Shown here: piece by piece, positions 8,068 to 17,539 of the stretch
How positions within the stretch are numbered: position 1 is the first letter of the stretch
How the letters are laid out: the number at the start of each line of letters is the position of its first letter
NCBI RefSeq assembly: GCF_000718095.1
Contig: NZ_JOEI01000024.1
Coordinates: 1 to 64,000 of the forward strand
Reading direction: 5' to 3'
From: Streptomyces scopuliridis RB72
GTDB lineage: Bacteria > Actinomycetota > Actinomycetes > Streptomycetales > Streptomycetaceae
DNA: 64,000 nt
The notes under the pieces: generated by a model
Told to the model about the DNA's origin: nothing
The model's input: the letters and a program-made list of their open reading frames with translations, nothing else
Database searches by the model: none
Program-made: the position numbers and the translations under genes

Positions 8068-9033
8068 GTGCGCTACCGCGAGCTGGGACGCAGTGGACTG
8101 TCGGTGTCCGAGATCGGCTACGGCGCCTGGGGCATCGGCGAGTCCGGCTGGGTGGGCGCCACGGAGGACGAGTCCCTACGCGCACTGCACCGCGCCATCG
8201 ACCGGGGCGTGAACTTCATCGACACCGCCCGCGGCTACGGCGAGAGCGAGCGGATCGTGGGCCAGGTGGTCCGCGAACGGGCCGGTGACCAGGTGTACGT
8301 GGCGACCAAGGTGCCCCCGAAGAACGGCATCTGGCCCGCCCCCGACGGGCTGGACCCCGCGGACACATTCCCCGGCGCGCATATCCGCGACAGCCTGGAG
8401 ACCAGCCTGCGCGTCAGCGGCCTGGACCACTTCGACGTGCTCCAGTTCCACGTCTGGAGCGACGAGTGGGTCGGCCGCGGCGACTGGCTGGAGACCATCG
8501 CCGAACTGAAGCAGCAGGGGAAGATCCGCCTGTTCGGCGTATCCATCAACGACCACCAGCCCGACAACGCCCTCGCCCTGGTCCGCAGCGGCGTGGTGGA
8601 CACCGTGCAGGTCATCTACAACATCTTCGACCAGGCCCCGGCCGACGCCCTGCTCCCCGCCTGCCAGGAACACGGAGTCGGCGTGATCGTCCGGGTGGCC
8701 CTCGACGAAGGAGGCCTGACGGGGCGCATCACGGCCGGAACCACCTTCCCCGAAGGCGACTTCCGCAGCCGCTACTTCCGCGACGGCCGTCCCGCCCAGG
8801 TCGAGCAGCATGTCAACGCCATCACCGCCGAACTGGGCATCGCCCCCGACGAGATCGCGGAAACCGCACTGCGGTACGTGCTCAGCGCACCGGCCGTCTC
8901 CACCGTCATCCCCGGCATGCGCACCGTACGGAACGTGGAACGCAACACCGCCGTGAGCGACGGCCACCTGCTGACCGACGGCCGGCTCACCCTGCTCGCC
9001 AAACACCGCTGGCAGCGCAACTTCTACGCCTGA
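8068..9033 (+). CDS. Aldo/keto reductase
   Basis: 322 residues with the AKR TIM barrel. The catalytic tetrad is visible as Asp and Tyr in [12 protein letters not shown], Lys in VATKVPP and His in VLQFHVW. It should reduce a carbonyl with NADPH; the substrate is not predictable. The GTG at 8068 is preceded by GGAGGAG at a good distance, so I prefer it to the ATG at 8050. It lies 38 bases after the VOC gene on the same strand, possibly one operon. Confidence 0.9.
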   Translation: MRYRELGRSGLSVSEIGYGAWGIGESGWVGATEDESLRALHRAIDRGVNFIDTARGYGESERIVGQVVRERAGDQVYVATKVPPKNGIWPAPDGLDPADTFPGAHIRDSLETSLRVSGLDHFDVLQFHVWSDEWVGRGDWLETIAELKQQGKIRLFGVSINDHQPDNALALVRSGVVDTVQVIYNIFDQAPADALLPACQEHGVGVIVRVALDEGGLTGRITAGTTFPEGDFRSRYFRDGRPAQVEQHVNAITAELGIAPDEIAETALRYVLSAPAVSTVIPGMRTVRNVERNTAVSDGHLLTDGRLTLLAKHRWQRNFYA

Positions 9034-9358
9034 CCCGCAGCCGGCACGACCCCGGCCGGATGGGCCGCACAGGGTGGGAACGCGAAACGCGAACCTCCCC
9101 GAGCCCCCTCCGGCCGGCCTGTAGGGTCTCGCCGCCGATCACATGTCGATCTTCTGTGACCTGCTGGTTCTCTGTTGTCTCACCGCGATGTCACCCAAGA
9201 TCAGTCTCAGATCGATGCCATTTCCTCGGCGGAACGATGAGTCTGCGGCTGAGCCACCGAGCACGAGGACTACATGCGAGCTCAGATCGCGTACCGATGA
9301 GTTTCCCGCGCCGCGCCGGTCTGTACGCGTGAGACCGACTCACGGAAGGCTGGGCCCC
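9034..9358. other. Intergenic region of unclear origin
   Basis: 325 bases between the aldo/keto reductase and the RibD-like gene. The part from about 9140 to 9330 is less GC-rich than its surroundings and carries no recognisable coding sequence. Being next to a broken transposase gene, it may be debris of a former mobile element. Confidence 0.35.
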
Positions 9359-9922
9359 ATGCGGAAATTGATCTACGGCATGAACCTGACCCTGGACGGC
9401 TACATCGCCGCGCCCGGCGACGACATCGGCTGGAGCGTGCCGAGCGACGAGCTGTTCCAGTTCTGGTCCGACCAGTTGCAGGCGACCGAACTGTCGCTGT
9501 ACGGGCGCAAGCTGTGGCAGACGATGAGCTCCTACTGGCCGACCGGCGACCAGCAGCCCAACGCCACCCCGGCGGAGATCGAGTTCGCGCGCCGCTGGCG
9601 GGACATGTCGAAGGTGGTGTTCTCCTCGACGATCGACGAGGTCGACTGGAACACCCGCCTGGTCACCGGCGACGCGGTCGCCGAGATCACCCGGCTCAAG
9701 GCCGAGGACGGCGGCCCGATGGACATCGGCGGCGCGACGCTCGCCGGGGCGGCCATGCGGGCCGGGCTGATTGACGAGTACGTGCTGGCCACCGCGCCGG
9801 TCCTGGTGAGCGGCGGCACGCCGTTCTTCACCGCGCTGGACAGCTGGGTGAACCTGAACCTGGTGGAGACGCGGACGCTTCCCTGCGGCGTGATCCTGAC
9901 CAGGTACGAGACGAGGCGCTGA
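9359..9922 (+). CDS. RibD C-terminal-domain / dihydrofolate-reductase-like protein
   Basis: 187 residues of the dihydrofolate-reductase-like family (RibD_C, PF01872) that includes pyrimidine reductases. The start MRKLIYGMNLTLDGYIAAPGD is typical, LSLYGRKLWQTM is the central part, and the Gly-rich MDIGGATLAGAA is the NADPH-binding segment. The substrate is unknown. ATG 9359 matches the family start. The stop lies only about 16 bases from the broken end of the TnsA-like pseudogene, so this gene borders a rearrangement junction. Confidence 0.85.
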   Translation: MRKLIYGMNLTLDGYIAAPGDDIGWSVPSDELFQFWSDQLQATELSLYGRKLWQTMSSYWPTGDQQPNATPAEIEFARRWRDMSKVVFSSTIDEVDWNTRLVTGDAVAEITRLKAEDGGPMDIGGATLAGAAMRAGLIDEYVLATAPVLVSGGTPFFTALDSWVNLNLVETRTLPCGVILTRYETRR

Positions 9923-9937
9923 GCGCCCGTCACGCGA

Positions 9938-10361
9938 CTCGACCGCCTGCCGGGTCCACGCGAACGTGAACGCCACCACTGGGGTGGACAGCCGGCAGTG
10001 CGGCTTCACATCCACCACTACCGGACCCTGCTCAGTGGACAAGATGCAATCCGGGATGTGCTTGCGGGCCTGCCCCTCCACAACGGCCTTCAGCAGGAAA
10101 GGCTGGGCCACGATGCCGCGTACGGACGGATCGAAGTCGGCAAAGAGCAACCGCGACAGTTCCAAGCGCGACTCGTAGATCACGTGGTCGCGCATCGTCG
10201 CTGACCAGTAGATACCCGAGTAGTGCTTCTGGCCCCCAACGGAACGTCCGCCACGGACAAGCCGACTGCAGAAGGTCGACAGGTGCCGTACCCCAGTCCC
10301 GGTCCTCCACAAGAGCACCACGCTGCTGACGGATACTCACCGTCGCCGTGACACTGTCCAT
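9938..10361 (-). pseudogene. TnsA-like transposase endonuclease, frameshifted and 3'-truncated
   Basis: Read leftward from ATG 10361 the frame opens with MDSVTATVSIRQQRG and runs to PWRTFRW at about 10236. It then continues in another frame as GQKHYSGIYWSATMRD. One extra G in the five-G run at about 10233-10237 explains the shift. The restored peptide has TnsA-like nuclease features: YESRLE (Glu), ARKHIPDCIL (Asp) and VVVDVKP (Lys). Similarity stops near 9938, where the sequence runs into the complement of the neighbouring reductase gene, so the C-terminal part is lost. TnsA cuts the 5' ends of Tn7-like elements. No TnsB, TnsC or TniQ is in the window. Confidence 0.7.
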
Positions 10362-10552
10362 CGCATACCCCCGCCCCACGGGCAACGACCCGTACAGCCA
10401 AGGGTGTCAGCCAGGCACTGACGGGCGGAGCGGGCCGCCCGAAAGGGTGAGAACCCCGACCAGCGAGTCTCACGAAGACGGCATAAGTGCCGCCGATGTG
10501 CCATCGGAGATGAGACTGTGCCGCGAAATCTGAGGCCCTACACGGCCCGGGC

Positions 10553-12031
10553 TCAGGTCTGGGCCATGTCCACGAAGCGTGAGTAGTGGCCCTGGAACGC
10601 CACCGTGATCGTCGCCGTCGGACCATTACGGTGCTTGGCCACGATGAGGTCGGCCTCGCCCGCGCGCGGCGACTCCTTCTCGTACGCGTCCTCGCGGTGC
10701 AGCAGGATCACCATGTCCGCGTCCTGCTCGATCGAACCCGACTCACGCAGGTCGGAGACCATCGGCTTCTTGTCCGTACGCTGCTCCGGACCACGGTTCA
10801 GCTGCGACAGCGCGATGACCGGCAGTTCCAGCTCCTTGGCCAGCAGCTTCAGGTTTCGCGACATGTCCGAGACCTCCTGCTGACGGCTCTCGGCCCGCTT
10901 CGAACCACCCGACTGCATCAGCTGCAGATAGTCGATGATCACCAGCTTCAGCTCGTTGCGCTGCTTCAGCCGCCGGCACTTCGCCCGGATCTCCATCATC
11001 GAGAGGTTCGGCGAATCATCGATATAGAGCGGAGCCTGCGAGACATCCGGCATACGACGGGCCAGCCGGGTCCAGTCCTCGTCCGTCATCGTGCCCGATC
11101 GCATATGGTGCAGCGCCACCCGCGCCTCCGCCGACAGCAGACGCATCGCGATCTCATTGCGCCCCATTTCGAGCGAGAAAATCACACTCGGCAGATTGTT
11201 CTTGATCGACGCGGCCCGCGCGAAATCCAGAGCGAGCGTGGACTTACCCATGGCGGGACGGGCCGCGATGACGATCATCTGGCCGGGGTGCAGCCCGTTC
11301 GTGAGGGAGTCGAAGTCCGTGAAGCCCGTCGGCACACCGGTCATCTCACCGCTGCGCGAACCGATCGCCTCGATCTCGTCAAGCGCGCCCTCCATGATGT
11401 CGCCGAGCGGCAGATAGTCCTCACTGGTCCGCTGCTCGGTGACGGCGTAGATCTCGGCCTGGGCGGAGTTGACGATCTCGTCCACATCGCCGTCGGCCGC
11501 GTATCCCATCTGCGTGATCTTCGTGCCGGCCTCGACAAGCCGCCGCAGCACCGCCCGCTCATGGACGATCTCCGCGTAATACGAGGCATTGGCCGCCGTG
11601 GGCACCGACTGGACCAGCGTGTGCAGATACGACGGCCCGCCGACGCGGGTGATCTCACCCCGCTTGGTCAGCTCGGCCGCCACCGTGATCGGGTCGGCCG
11701 GCTCCCCCTTCGCGTAGAGGTCGAGGATCGCCTGGAATACCGTCTCGTGCGCGGGGCGGTAGAAATCATGCCCCTTGATGATCTCCACCACGTCGGCGAT
11801 GGCGTCCTTGGACAGCAGCATGCCGCCGAGAACCGACTGTTCGGCATCGAGGTCCTGCGGCGGCACCCGCTCGAACCCGGGAGACCCGCCGTCCCAGGCA
11901 TCGCTGTCCCGGCCGCGCTCGTGCTGCTCCTCGCGGCCCCGGCCCTCGCCACGGCGCTGCCGGGAGACAGGCAGACGGTCACTGGGACCGGCGTCGGTCC
12001 AGGGGTCGTCCAATGGCTCGGGAATGCTCAC
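10553..12031 (-). CDS. dnaB: Replicative DNA helicase DnaB
   Basis: 492 residues. The hexameric helicase unwinds DNA ahead of the fork and interacts with primase. The N-terminal domain starts around VPPQDLDAEQSVLGGML; the RecA-like ATPase has Walker A ARPAMGKST and Walker B LVIIDYLQLM, and the C-terminus holds SGSIEQDADMVILLHRE. No intein interrupts it. The GTG at 12031 has AGGAGG at 12038-12043 and gives the usual Streptomyces start SIPEPLDDPW, so I prefer it to GTG 12046. The upstream region holds a cluster of DnaA-box 9-mers. The likely loader, DciA, is encoded 39 kb away on the other side of oriC. Confidence 0.97.
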   Translation of the reverse strand: MSIPEPLDDPWTDAGPSDRLPVSRQRRGEGRGREEQHERGRDSDAWDGGSPGFERVPPQDLDAEQSVLGGMLLSKDAIADVVEIIKGHDFYRPAHETVFQAILDLYAKGEPADPITVAAELTKRGEITRVGGPSYLHTLVQSVPTAANASYYAEIVHERAVLRRLVEAGTKITQMGYAADGDVDEIVNSAQAEIYAVTEQRTSEDYLPLGDIMEGALDEIEAIGSRSGEMTGVPTGFTDFDSLTNGLHPGQMIVIAARPAMGKSTLALDFARAASIKNNLPSVIFSLEMGRNEIAMRLLSAEARVALHHMRSGTMTDEDWTRLARRMPDVSQAPLYIDDSPNLSMMEIRAKCRRLKQRNELKLVIIDYLQLMQSGGSKRAESRQQEVSDMSRNLKLLAKELELPVIALSQLNRGPEQRTDKKPMVSDLRESGSIEQDADMVILLHREDAYEKESPRAGEADLIVAKHRNGPTATITVAFQGHYSRFVDMAQT

Positions 12032-12453
12032 CGGCCACCTCCTCACGTCCGCTCAGCGGACCTCGCCGTGCCACTCTTTCTACGGCACGACACTGACAAA
12101 ACGAGAGGCCTGACTCCGGTTCCGGCGCGTCGGACGCCGGTCCACGGTAGGCCCGCGGGCACCGTCAGCCAATCTGGTTATCCACAGGCCATGTGGACGA
12201 CCGATCAGATGCTGTGGAGAACCCCGGAGAACCTGTGCACGGACCGGGGGACAGCACTGTGGACAAACTCATATCGACCCCGCCGCACCCTTCCTGAGCT
12301 GGGCTTTTTCCGTCCACCGGCTGTGGGGGAGAAAAACTTTCCCGACTGGACCAAGATCACAACAAACGGCACACAGCCGAGCCCTCACCAGGCGGCACGG
12401 TAAGGACCCCTGACGCATTGCATCACTTACCTGTGGAAGATTAGATTGAGCGC
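12032..12453. promoter_or_regulatory. dnaB upstream region with DnaA-box cluster
   Basis: Divergent promoter region between dnaB and the MATE gene. It contains five DnaA-box-like 9-mers. TTATCCACA at 12178 and TGTGGACAA at 12258 are exact canonical or Streptomyces-type boxes. TGTGGACGA at 12192, TGTGGAGAA at 12213 and TGTGGAAGA at 12432 are near matches. The density is exceeded only by oriC in this window. Control of dnaB by DnaA, or DnaA titration, is an inference. Confidence 0.6.
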
Positions 12454-13791
12454 ATGACAAAGGCTCCCGCGATATCCAGGACAGGCCCCCGACGGCACGA
12501 TCGCGAGATCGTCGCCCTCGCCGTTCCCGCCTTCGGCGCCCTCGTCGCCGAGCCGCTCTTCGTGATGGTGGACAGCGCGATCGTCGGCCATCTCGGCACC
12601 CCCCAACTCGCCGGACTGGCGATCGCGGCGGCCCTGCTGACGACCGCGGTGAGCATCTTCGTCTTTCTCGCCTACGCCACCACCGCGGCCGTGGCCCGGC
12701 GCGTGGGCGCGGGCGATCTCCAGGCCGCCATACGTCAGGGCATGGACGGCATCTGGCTCGCGCTTCTGCTCGGCGCGGCGGTTATCGCCGTCACCCTGCC
12801 CGCCGCGCCGTGGCTTGTCGGTCTGTTCGGGGCGTCGGACACCGCTGCCCCGTACGCGGTCACCTATCTGCGGATCTCCAGTCTCGGTATCCCCGCCATG
12901 CTGGTGGTGCTGGCCGCCACGGGTGTGCTGCGCGGGCTCCAGGACACCCGGACGCCGCTGTATGTCGCCATCGGCGGGTTCGGGGCCAACGCGGCGCTCA
13001 ATGTCGTGCTCGTCTACGGCGCCGGTCTCGGGATCGCCGGTTCAGCCTGGGGGACGGTGCTGGCTCAGTGCGCCATGGCGGCCGTCTATCTGGTGGTAGT
13101 GGTTCGGGGAGCGCGACGGCATGGTGCGTCGCTGCGTCCCGACGCGGCGGGGATACGGGCGAGTGCCCAGGCCGGCGTACCGCTGTTGGTTCGTACGCTG
13201 TCGCTGCGCGCGGTTCTGATGATCGCCACCGCGGTAGCCGCGCGTCTGGGTGACGCGGATGTCGCGGCCCATCAGATCATTCTGTCGTTGTGGAGCCTGA
13301 TGGCTTTCGCGCTCGATGCGATCGCCATCGCGGGGCAGGCGATCATTGGCCGCTATCTGGGGGCGGGTGACACTCAGGGCGCGCGGGAGGCCTGTCGGCG
13401 CATGGTGCAGTGGGGGGTCGCGGCGGGTGTGGTGCTCGGCGTTCTGATCGTCGCGGCACGTCCGCTGTTCATTCCTCTGTTCACCGGTGATCAGGTGGTG
13501 CGGGACACGCTGCTGCCGGCTCTGCTGGTGGTGGCCGTTACCCAGCCGATCTCGGGGATCGTCTTCGTGCTGGACGGTGTGCTGATGGGCGCCGGGGACG
13601 GGCCGTATCTGGCGGGAGCGATGCTGGTGACGCTGGCGGTCTTCGCCCCGGTCGCTCTGCTCGTGCCTGCCTGGGGCGGTGGTCTGACGGCTCTGTGGTG
13701 GACGATGGGGCTGATGATGGGCGTCCGGATGCTGACGCTCTGGCTGCGTACTCGGTCGGGTCGCTGGCTGGTCACGGGCGCCACTCGCTGA
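12454..13791 (+). CDS. MATE family efflux transporter (DinF type)
   Basis: 445 residues with about twelve membrane segments in two homologous halves (for example LAVPAFGALVAEPLFVMVDSAIVG and its counterpart VPLLVRTLSLRAVLMIATAVAARL). MATE proteins export drugs or metabolites using Na+ or H+ gradients; the substrate is unknown. It is divergent from dnaB and convergent with the rplI operon. Confidence 0.92.
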   Translation: MTKAPAISRTGPRRHDREIVALAVPAFGALVAEPLFVMVDSAIVGHLGTPQLAGLAIAAALLTTAVSIFVFLAYATTAAVARRVGAGDLQAAIRQGMDGIWLALLLGAAVIAVTLPAAPWLVGLFGASDTAAPYAVTYLRISSLGIPAMLVVLAATGVLRGLQDTRTPLYVAIGGFGANAALNVVLVYGAGLGIAGSAWGTVLAQCAMAAVYLVVVVRGARRHGASLRPDAAGIRASAQAGVPLLVRTLSLRAVLMIATAVAARLGDADVAAHQIILSLWSLMAFALDAIAIAGQAIIGRYLGAGDTQGAREACRRMVQWGVAAGVVLGVLIVAARPLFIPLFTGDQVVRDTLLPALLVVAVTQPISGIVFVLDGVLMGAGDGPYLAGAMLVTLAVFAPVALLVPAWGGGLTALWWTMGLMMGVRMLTLWLRTRSGRWLVTGATR

Positions 13792-13808
13792 CGGAAGCGC
13801 GCATGCCA

Positions 13809-13824
13809 TGTTTCACGTGAAACA
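13809..13824. other. parS: parS site 3 with adjacent half-site
   Basis: Exact TGTTTCACGTGAAACA between convergent genes. It is followed at once by ACGTGAAACA (13829-13838), a perfect right half of the same motif without its left half. It lies between the MATE stop and the rplI-side terminator. Confidence 0.93.
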
Positions 13825-13868
13825 TGAAACGTGAAACACGGACCGTCCCGAGCGGTCTCAGGAAGGGC

Positions 13869-13905
13869 GAGAGGGCCGCACCCCCTGGGGGATGCGGCCC
13901 TCTCC
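13869..13905. terminator. Bidirectional terminator, MATE / rplI
   Basis: GAGAGGGCCGCA and TGCGGCCCTCTC form a 12-bp stem whose loop region (CCCC...GGGG) extends it. It sits between the convergent MATE gene and the rpsF-ssb-rpsR-rplI operon and could serve both. Confidence 0.75.
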
Positions 13906-13906
13906 A

Positions 13907-13936
13907 TGTACTGCTGAGCGCTGTACTGCTGAGCGC
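13907..13936. repeat. Two tandem copies of a 15-bp unit
   Basis: TGTACTGCTGAGCGC occurs twice in direct succession between the terminator and the rplI stop codon. It looks like a simple slippage duplication. Confidence 0.6.
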
Positions 13937-13941
13937 TGTGC

Positions 13942-14388
13942 TCAGGCGGCGATGACCTCGACGCCGAGCTTCGCGGCGACCTCGGGGTGCAGCCGGACAG
14001 ACACCTGGTGCGAGCCCAGGGTCTTGATCGGCGAACCGAGCTCGATGCGGCGCTTGTCGACCTCCGGGCCACCGGCGGACTTGATCGCCGAGGCGAGGTC
14101 GGCCGGGGTGACGGAGCCGAAGAGGCGGCCGGCGTCACCGGAGCGAACGGCCAGACGCACCTTCACGCCTTCGAGGCGGGCCTTGATCTCGTTGGCCTGC
14201 TCGATGGTGGCGATCTCGTGGATCTTGCGGGCGCGGCGGATCTGCGCCACGTCCTTCTCGCCGCCCTTGGTCCAGCGGATCGCGAAACCGCGCGGGACCA
14301 GGTAGTTGCGAGCGTAGCCGTCCTTGACGTCGACGACGTCGCCGGCGGCACCGAGGCCTGAGACCTCGTGGGTGAGGATGATCTTCAT
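13942..14388 (-). CDS. rplI: 50S ribosomal protein L9
   Basis: 148 residues, the usual length. The N-terminal domain [34 protein letters not shown] is the L9 signature; a long helix and the C-terminal rRNA-binding domain follow. Last gene of the leftward rpsF-ssb-rpsR-rplI operon, 18 bases after rpsR. Confidence 0.98.
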   Translation of the reverse strand: MKIILTHEVSGLGAAGDVVDVKDGYARNYLVPRGFAIRWTKGGEKDVAQIRRARKIHEIATIEQANEIKARLEGVKVRLAVRSGDAGRLFGSVTPADLASAIKSAGGPEVDKRRIELGSPIKTLGSHQVSVRLHPEVAAKLGVEVIAA

Positions 14389-14406
14389 GATTCGGTCACC
14401 CTTCCC

Positions 14407-14643
14407 TTATCGCGCGGTGGACGTGTAGGGCAGCAGCGCCATCTCACGGCTGTTCTTGACTGCCGTGGCGACGTCACGCTGGTGCTGCGTGCAGTTGCCG
14501 GTGACGCGGCGGGCACGGATCTTGCCGCGGTCGGAAATGAACTTCCGCAGCATGTTCGTGTCCTTGTAGTCCACGTACTGGGTCTTGTCCTTGCAGAATG
14601 CGCAGACCTTCTTCTTAGGCTTGCGCACAGGCGGCTTCGCCAT
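14407..14643 (-). CDS. rpsR: 30S ribosomal protein S18
   Basis: 78 residues. The CAFCKD segment places it in the Cys-containing S18 group, often viewed as a zinc-binding (C+) form, although only part of a four-Cys set is visible (Cys in CAFC and in NCTQHQ). The core [35 protein letters not shown] is diagnostic. Streptomyces also carry zinc-free paralogues elsewhere; this is the housekeeping locus between ssb and rplI. Confidence 0.97.
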   Translation of the reverse strand: MAKPPVRKPKKKVCAFCKDKTQYVDYKDTNMLRKFISDRGKIRARRVTGNCTQHQRDVATAVKNSREMALLPYTSTAR

Positions 14644-14686
14644 GGTGTTTCTCCTGTGTGATCAAGAAGTGGGGTACGAGCCCGCC

Positions 14687-15280
14687 CTAGAAGGGCGGCT
14701 CGTCCGAGTAGCCGCCGCCGGAGCTTCCGCCCCAGCCGCCTCCATTGCCCCCGCCGCTCTGCGGCTGCTGCTGGCTGCCGCCGGCCGGCGCGCTGGTGGC
14801 CCACGGGTCGTCGGCGGGTGCTCCGCCGCCGCCCTGCTGGCCACCACCACCGGGGCCGCCGCCCCAGTTCCCGCCGCCCTGCTGGCCGCCGCCGTAGCCG
14901 CCCTGGCCACCGCGGCCGGTGGTCTTGGTGACCTTGGCCGTGGCGTTCTTGAGACTGGGGCCGACTTCCTCGACGTCCAGCTCGTAGACCGTGCGCTTGA
15001 CGCCCTCGCGGTCCTCGTAGGACCGCTGCTTCAGCCGGCCCTGCACGACAACGCGCATGCCTCGCTGGAGCGACTCGGCGACGTTCTCCGCCGCCTGACG
15101 CCAGACCGAGCAGGTCAGGAAGAGGCTTTCGCCGTCCTTCCACTCATTGGTCTGGCGGTCGAAGGTGCGGGGAGTGGACGCGACGCGGAACTTCGCGACC
15201 GCCGCACCGGACGGGGTGAAGCGCAGCTCGGGGTCGTCGACGAGATTGCCGACGACCGTGATGACGGTCTCGCCTGCCAT
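14687..15280 (-). CDS. ssb: Single-stranded DNA-binding protein
   Basis: 197 residues. The N-terminal OB fold (about 1-110) begins [26 protein letters not shown] Gly/Gln-rich flexible linker follows, and the acidic tip ends SDEPPF, the docking tail for replication and repair partners. Encoded between rpsF and rpsR as in most bacteria. Streptomyces usually have a second ssb elsewhere that lacks this context. Confidence 0.97.
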   Translation of the reverse strand: MAGETVITVVGNLVDDPELRFTPSGAAVAKFRVASTPRTFDRQTNEWKDGESLFLTCSVWRQAAENVAESLQRGMRVVVQGRLKQRSYEDREGVKRTVYELDVEEVGPSLKNATAKVTKTTGRGGQGGYGGGQQGGGNWGGGPGGGGQQGGGGAPADDPWATSAPAGGSQQQPQSGGGNGGGWGGSSGGGYSDEPPF

Positions 15281-15354
15281 GGGTGAACCTCTCGGCGGGG
15301 ATTGCTTCTGGCTGCTTGCTGCTGCTCGGACCCGATGACCTCTGAGCTAGGAGC

Positions 15355-15645
15355 TCAGTGGGTCTCGGGACGGAGGACCTTGGTCCGGAGGACCGACTCG
15401 TTCAGGTTCATCTGTCGGTCGAGCTCCTTGACGACTGCGGGCTCGGCCTGCAGGTCGATGACCGAGTAGATGCCCTCGGGCTTCTTCTTGATCTCGTAAG
15501 AGAGACGACGACGGCCCCAGGTGTCGACCTTCTCGACCTTTCCGTTGCCCTCGCGGACGACGGAGAGGAAGTTCTCGATCAGCGGGGAGACAGCGCGCTC
15601 CTCGAGATCGGGGTCGAGGATGACCATCACCTCGTAGTGACGCAT
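15355..15645 (-). CDS. rpsF: 30S ribosomal protein S6
   Basis: 96 residues. [19 protein letters not shown] and [25 protein letters not shown] are S6 signatures. I chose ATG 15645, preceded by a GGAGGTGGG-type ribosome site; longer frames upstream lack family similarity. First gene of the rpsF-ssb-rpsR-rplI operon, whose promoter should lie in 15646-15915. Confidence 0.97.
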
Positions 15646-15915
15646 GTGGAACCCACCTCCTTTGGACTCAGCGGCCACGGTCGTTCCGTGGCAGGAGGGT
15701 CGTGATGCGTAAGCAACGGTATCGGCCGCCACTGACAATCCGGCTCGCCGGGCGAGCGGATCGTTCTGGCGTGGGCAGACACCGGTGCAGACCGTACAGA
15801 CTACTCACAGACCGGCTTCCGGTTGAAATCCGGCCGCCTGCGGACGCAATCTGTACACATCGGGTGTGCGCGGCGCTACGATGCGCCGCCTTCCGGCAAG
15901 GCCAGGAGGTGCCAG

Positions 15916-16230
15916 ATGGCACAGGCAATGCGACCGAACTCCGCCACTTCTCTGTTCTCCACGGACGGCAAGCGTCATCCGCTCCAGGACACCCTGGTCG
16001 CGGTGACGCTGACGCTGGGCGTTCTCGCCTTCGTCTCGGCTTTCTTCCACAATCTGCATCTGCTCAGTTCGTGGGCGGGGCTGGTGGGGGTCCTGACGGG
16101 CGCGTACGGGCAGTTCATCTCCGTGACGACGCGTGAACGGTTCCTGATCATCATCGGGCTCGGCGCCTCGGCGGTCGGGTTCTTCCTCGGAATGGCGCAT
16201 GGCGGACTGTTCGGTGGGGTCGTCGGATAG
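15916..16230 (+). CDS. Small conserved membrane protein (unknown function)
   Basis: 104 residues with three predicted membrane segments (VAVTLTLGVLAFVSAFF, WAGLVGVLTGAYGQFI and FLIIIGLGASAVGFFLGMA). AGGAGG precedes ATG 15916. It matches the small membrane protein found at this place, between rpsF and the femX-like gene, in Streptomyces chromosomes. No function is known to me. Confidence 0.8.
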   Translation: MAQAMRPNSATSLFSTDGKRHPLQDTLVAVTLTLGVLAFVSAFFHNLHLLSSWAGLVGVLTGAYGQFISVTTRERFLIIIGLGASAVGFFLGMAHGGLFGGVVG

Positions 16231-16341
16231 CCGGACGCTCCGCCCACAGCCAGACGGGGCGCTCCATCGGCGCAGTAGGCTTCGGCGCGAGAGCCGGAGC
16301 CCCTGTATCGATGGGGACACACCTGCCGAGGAGCGCCCCGC

Positions 16342-17460
16342 ATGAGCCTGACCCTGAGGACCATCAGTCGAGAGCAGCATCTGGCGTATATCCAGAGTCT
16401 GCCGGCGGCGAGTCATTGCCAGGTCCCGGCGTGGGCTGACGTCAAGACGGAGTGGCGCTCGGAGAATCTGGGCTGGTTCGACAAGAACGACCAGTTGGTC
16501 GGTGCGGGGCTGGTGCTCTACCGTCAGTTGCCGAAGATCAAGCGTTATCTGGCGTATCTGCCCGAGGGGCCGGTGCTGAACTGGTACGCCCCGAATCTGG
16601 ACGAGTGGCTGCAGCCGATGCTGGCGCATCTGAAGCATCAGGGTGCCTTCTCGGTGAAGATGGGCCCGCCGGTGGTGATCCGCCGGTGGAACGCGGGTGC
16701 GATCAAGTCGGGTATCCAGGATCCGGATGTGAAGCGGCTGCGTGATGTCGAGGCGACGCATATCGAGCCGCGTGCGTTCGAGGTGTCCGACCGGCTGCGC
16801 AAGATGGGCTGGCAGCAGGGGGAGGACGGCGGCGCGGGCTTCGGTGATGTGCAGCCGCGTTATGTCTTCCAGGTGCCGTTGGCGAACCGGTCGCTGGATG
16901 ATGTCCTCAAGGGCTTCAACCAGTTGTGGCGGCGCAATATCAAGAAGGCCGAGAAGGCCGGCGTCGATGTGGTGCAGGGCAGCTACGAGGATCTCGGTGA
17001 GTGGCAGCGGCTGTACGAGATCACGGCTGAGCGGGATCATTTCCGGCCGCGCCCGTTGTCGTACTTCCAGCGCATGTGGACGGTGCTGAACAACGAGGAC
17101 CCGAACCGTATGCGGCTGTATTTCGCCCGGCACGAGGGTGAGAATGTCGCGGCGGCGACGATGCTGATCGTCGGTGGTCATGTCTGGTACTCGTACGGTG
17201 CGTCGGCCAATCACAAGCGTGAGGTCCGGCCGTCGAACGCGATGCAGTGGCGGATGCTGCGTGACGCGTACGCGATGGGTGCGACGGTCTATGACCTGCG
17301 CGGGATCTCCGACTCGCTCGATGAGTCCGATCATCTCTTCGGTCTGATCCAGTTCAAGGTGGGTACTGGCGGCGAGGCCGTCGAGTACATCGGTGAGTGG
17401 GACTTCCCGCTCAACAAGCTGCTGCACAAGGCGCTTGACATCTATATGTCGCGCCGCTGA
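16342..17460 (+). CDS. femX: FemX-type peptidoglycan bridge aminoacyltransferase
   Basis: 372 residues of the FemABX family, which transfer an amino acid (glycine in Streptomyces with a Gly bridge) from aminoacyl-tRNA to lipid II. Two GNAT-like domains are visible: an N-terminal half with HLAYIQSLPAASHCQVPAWADVK and a C-terminal half with AATMLIVGGHVWYSYGASANHKREVRPSNAMQWRML and YDLRGI. It acts at the inner membrane face. It is followed after 79 bases by an alanine-racemase-like gene, so the pair may supply precursor modification. Confidence 0.9.
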   Translation: MSLTLRTISREQHLAYIQSLPAASHCQVPAWADVKTEWRSENLGWFDKNDQLVGAGLVLYRQLPKIKRYLAYLPEGPVLNWYAPNLDEWLQPMLAHLKHQGAFSVKMGPPVVIRRWNAGAIKSGIQDPDVKRLRDVEATHIEPRAFEVSDRLRKMGWQQGEDGGAGFGDVQPRYVFQVPLANRSLDDVLKGFNQLWRRNIKKAEKAGVDVVQGSYEDLGEWQRLYEITAERDHFRPRPLSYFQRMWTVLNNEDPNRMRLYFARHEGENVAAATMLIVGGHVWYSYGASANHKREVRPSNAMQWRMLRDAYAMGATVYDLRGISDSLDESDHLFGLIQFKVGTGGEAVEYIGEWDFPLNKLLHKALDIYMSRR

Positions 17461-17539
17461 CCGCGGCTGTTCTTTTCCTTCTCCCTCGTTCATCCATCTC
17501 TTCGATTCACGGCAGCCGAGAGAAAGGTTCCGGACCGGC

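Noticed and set aside
9191..10321. A single 376-codon minus-strand protein with TnsA-like start
   Set aside because: Only about its first 130 codons resemble TnsA. The rest is the antisense of the RibD-like gene, so it is a chimeric frame and is reported as a pseudogene remnant instead.
13829..13838. A tenth parS site next to site 3
   Set aside because: Only the right half (ACGTGAAACA) is present; the left half does not match, so it is noted as a half-site only.
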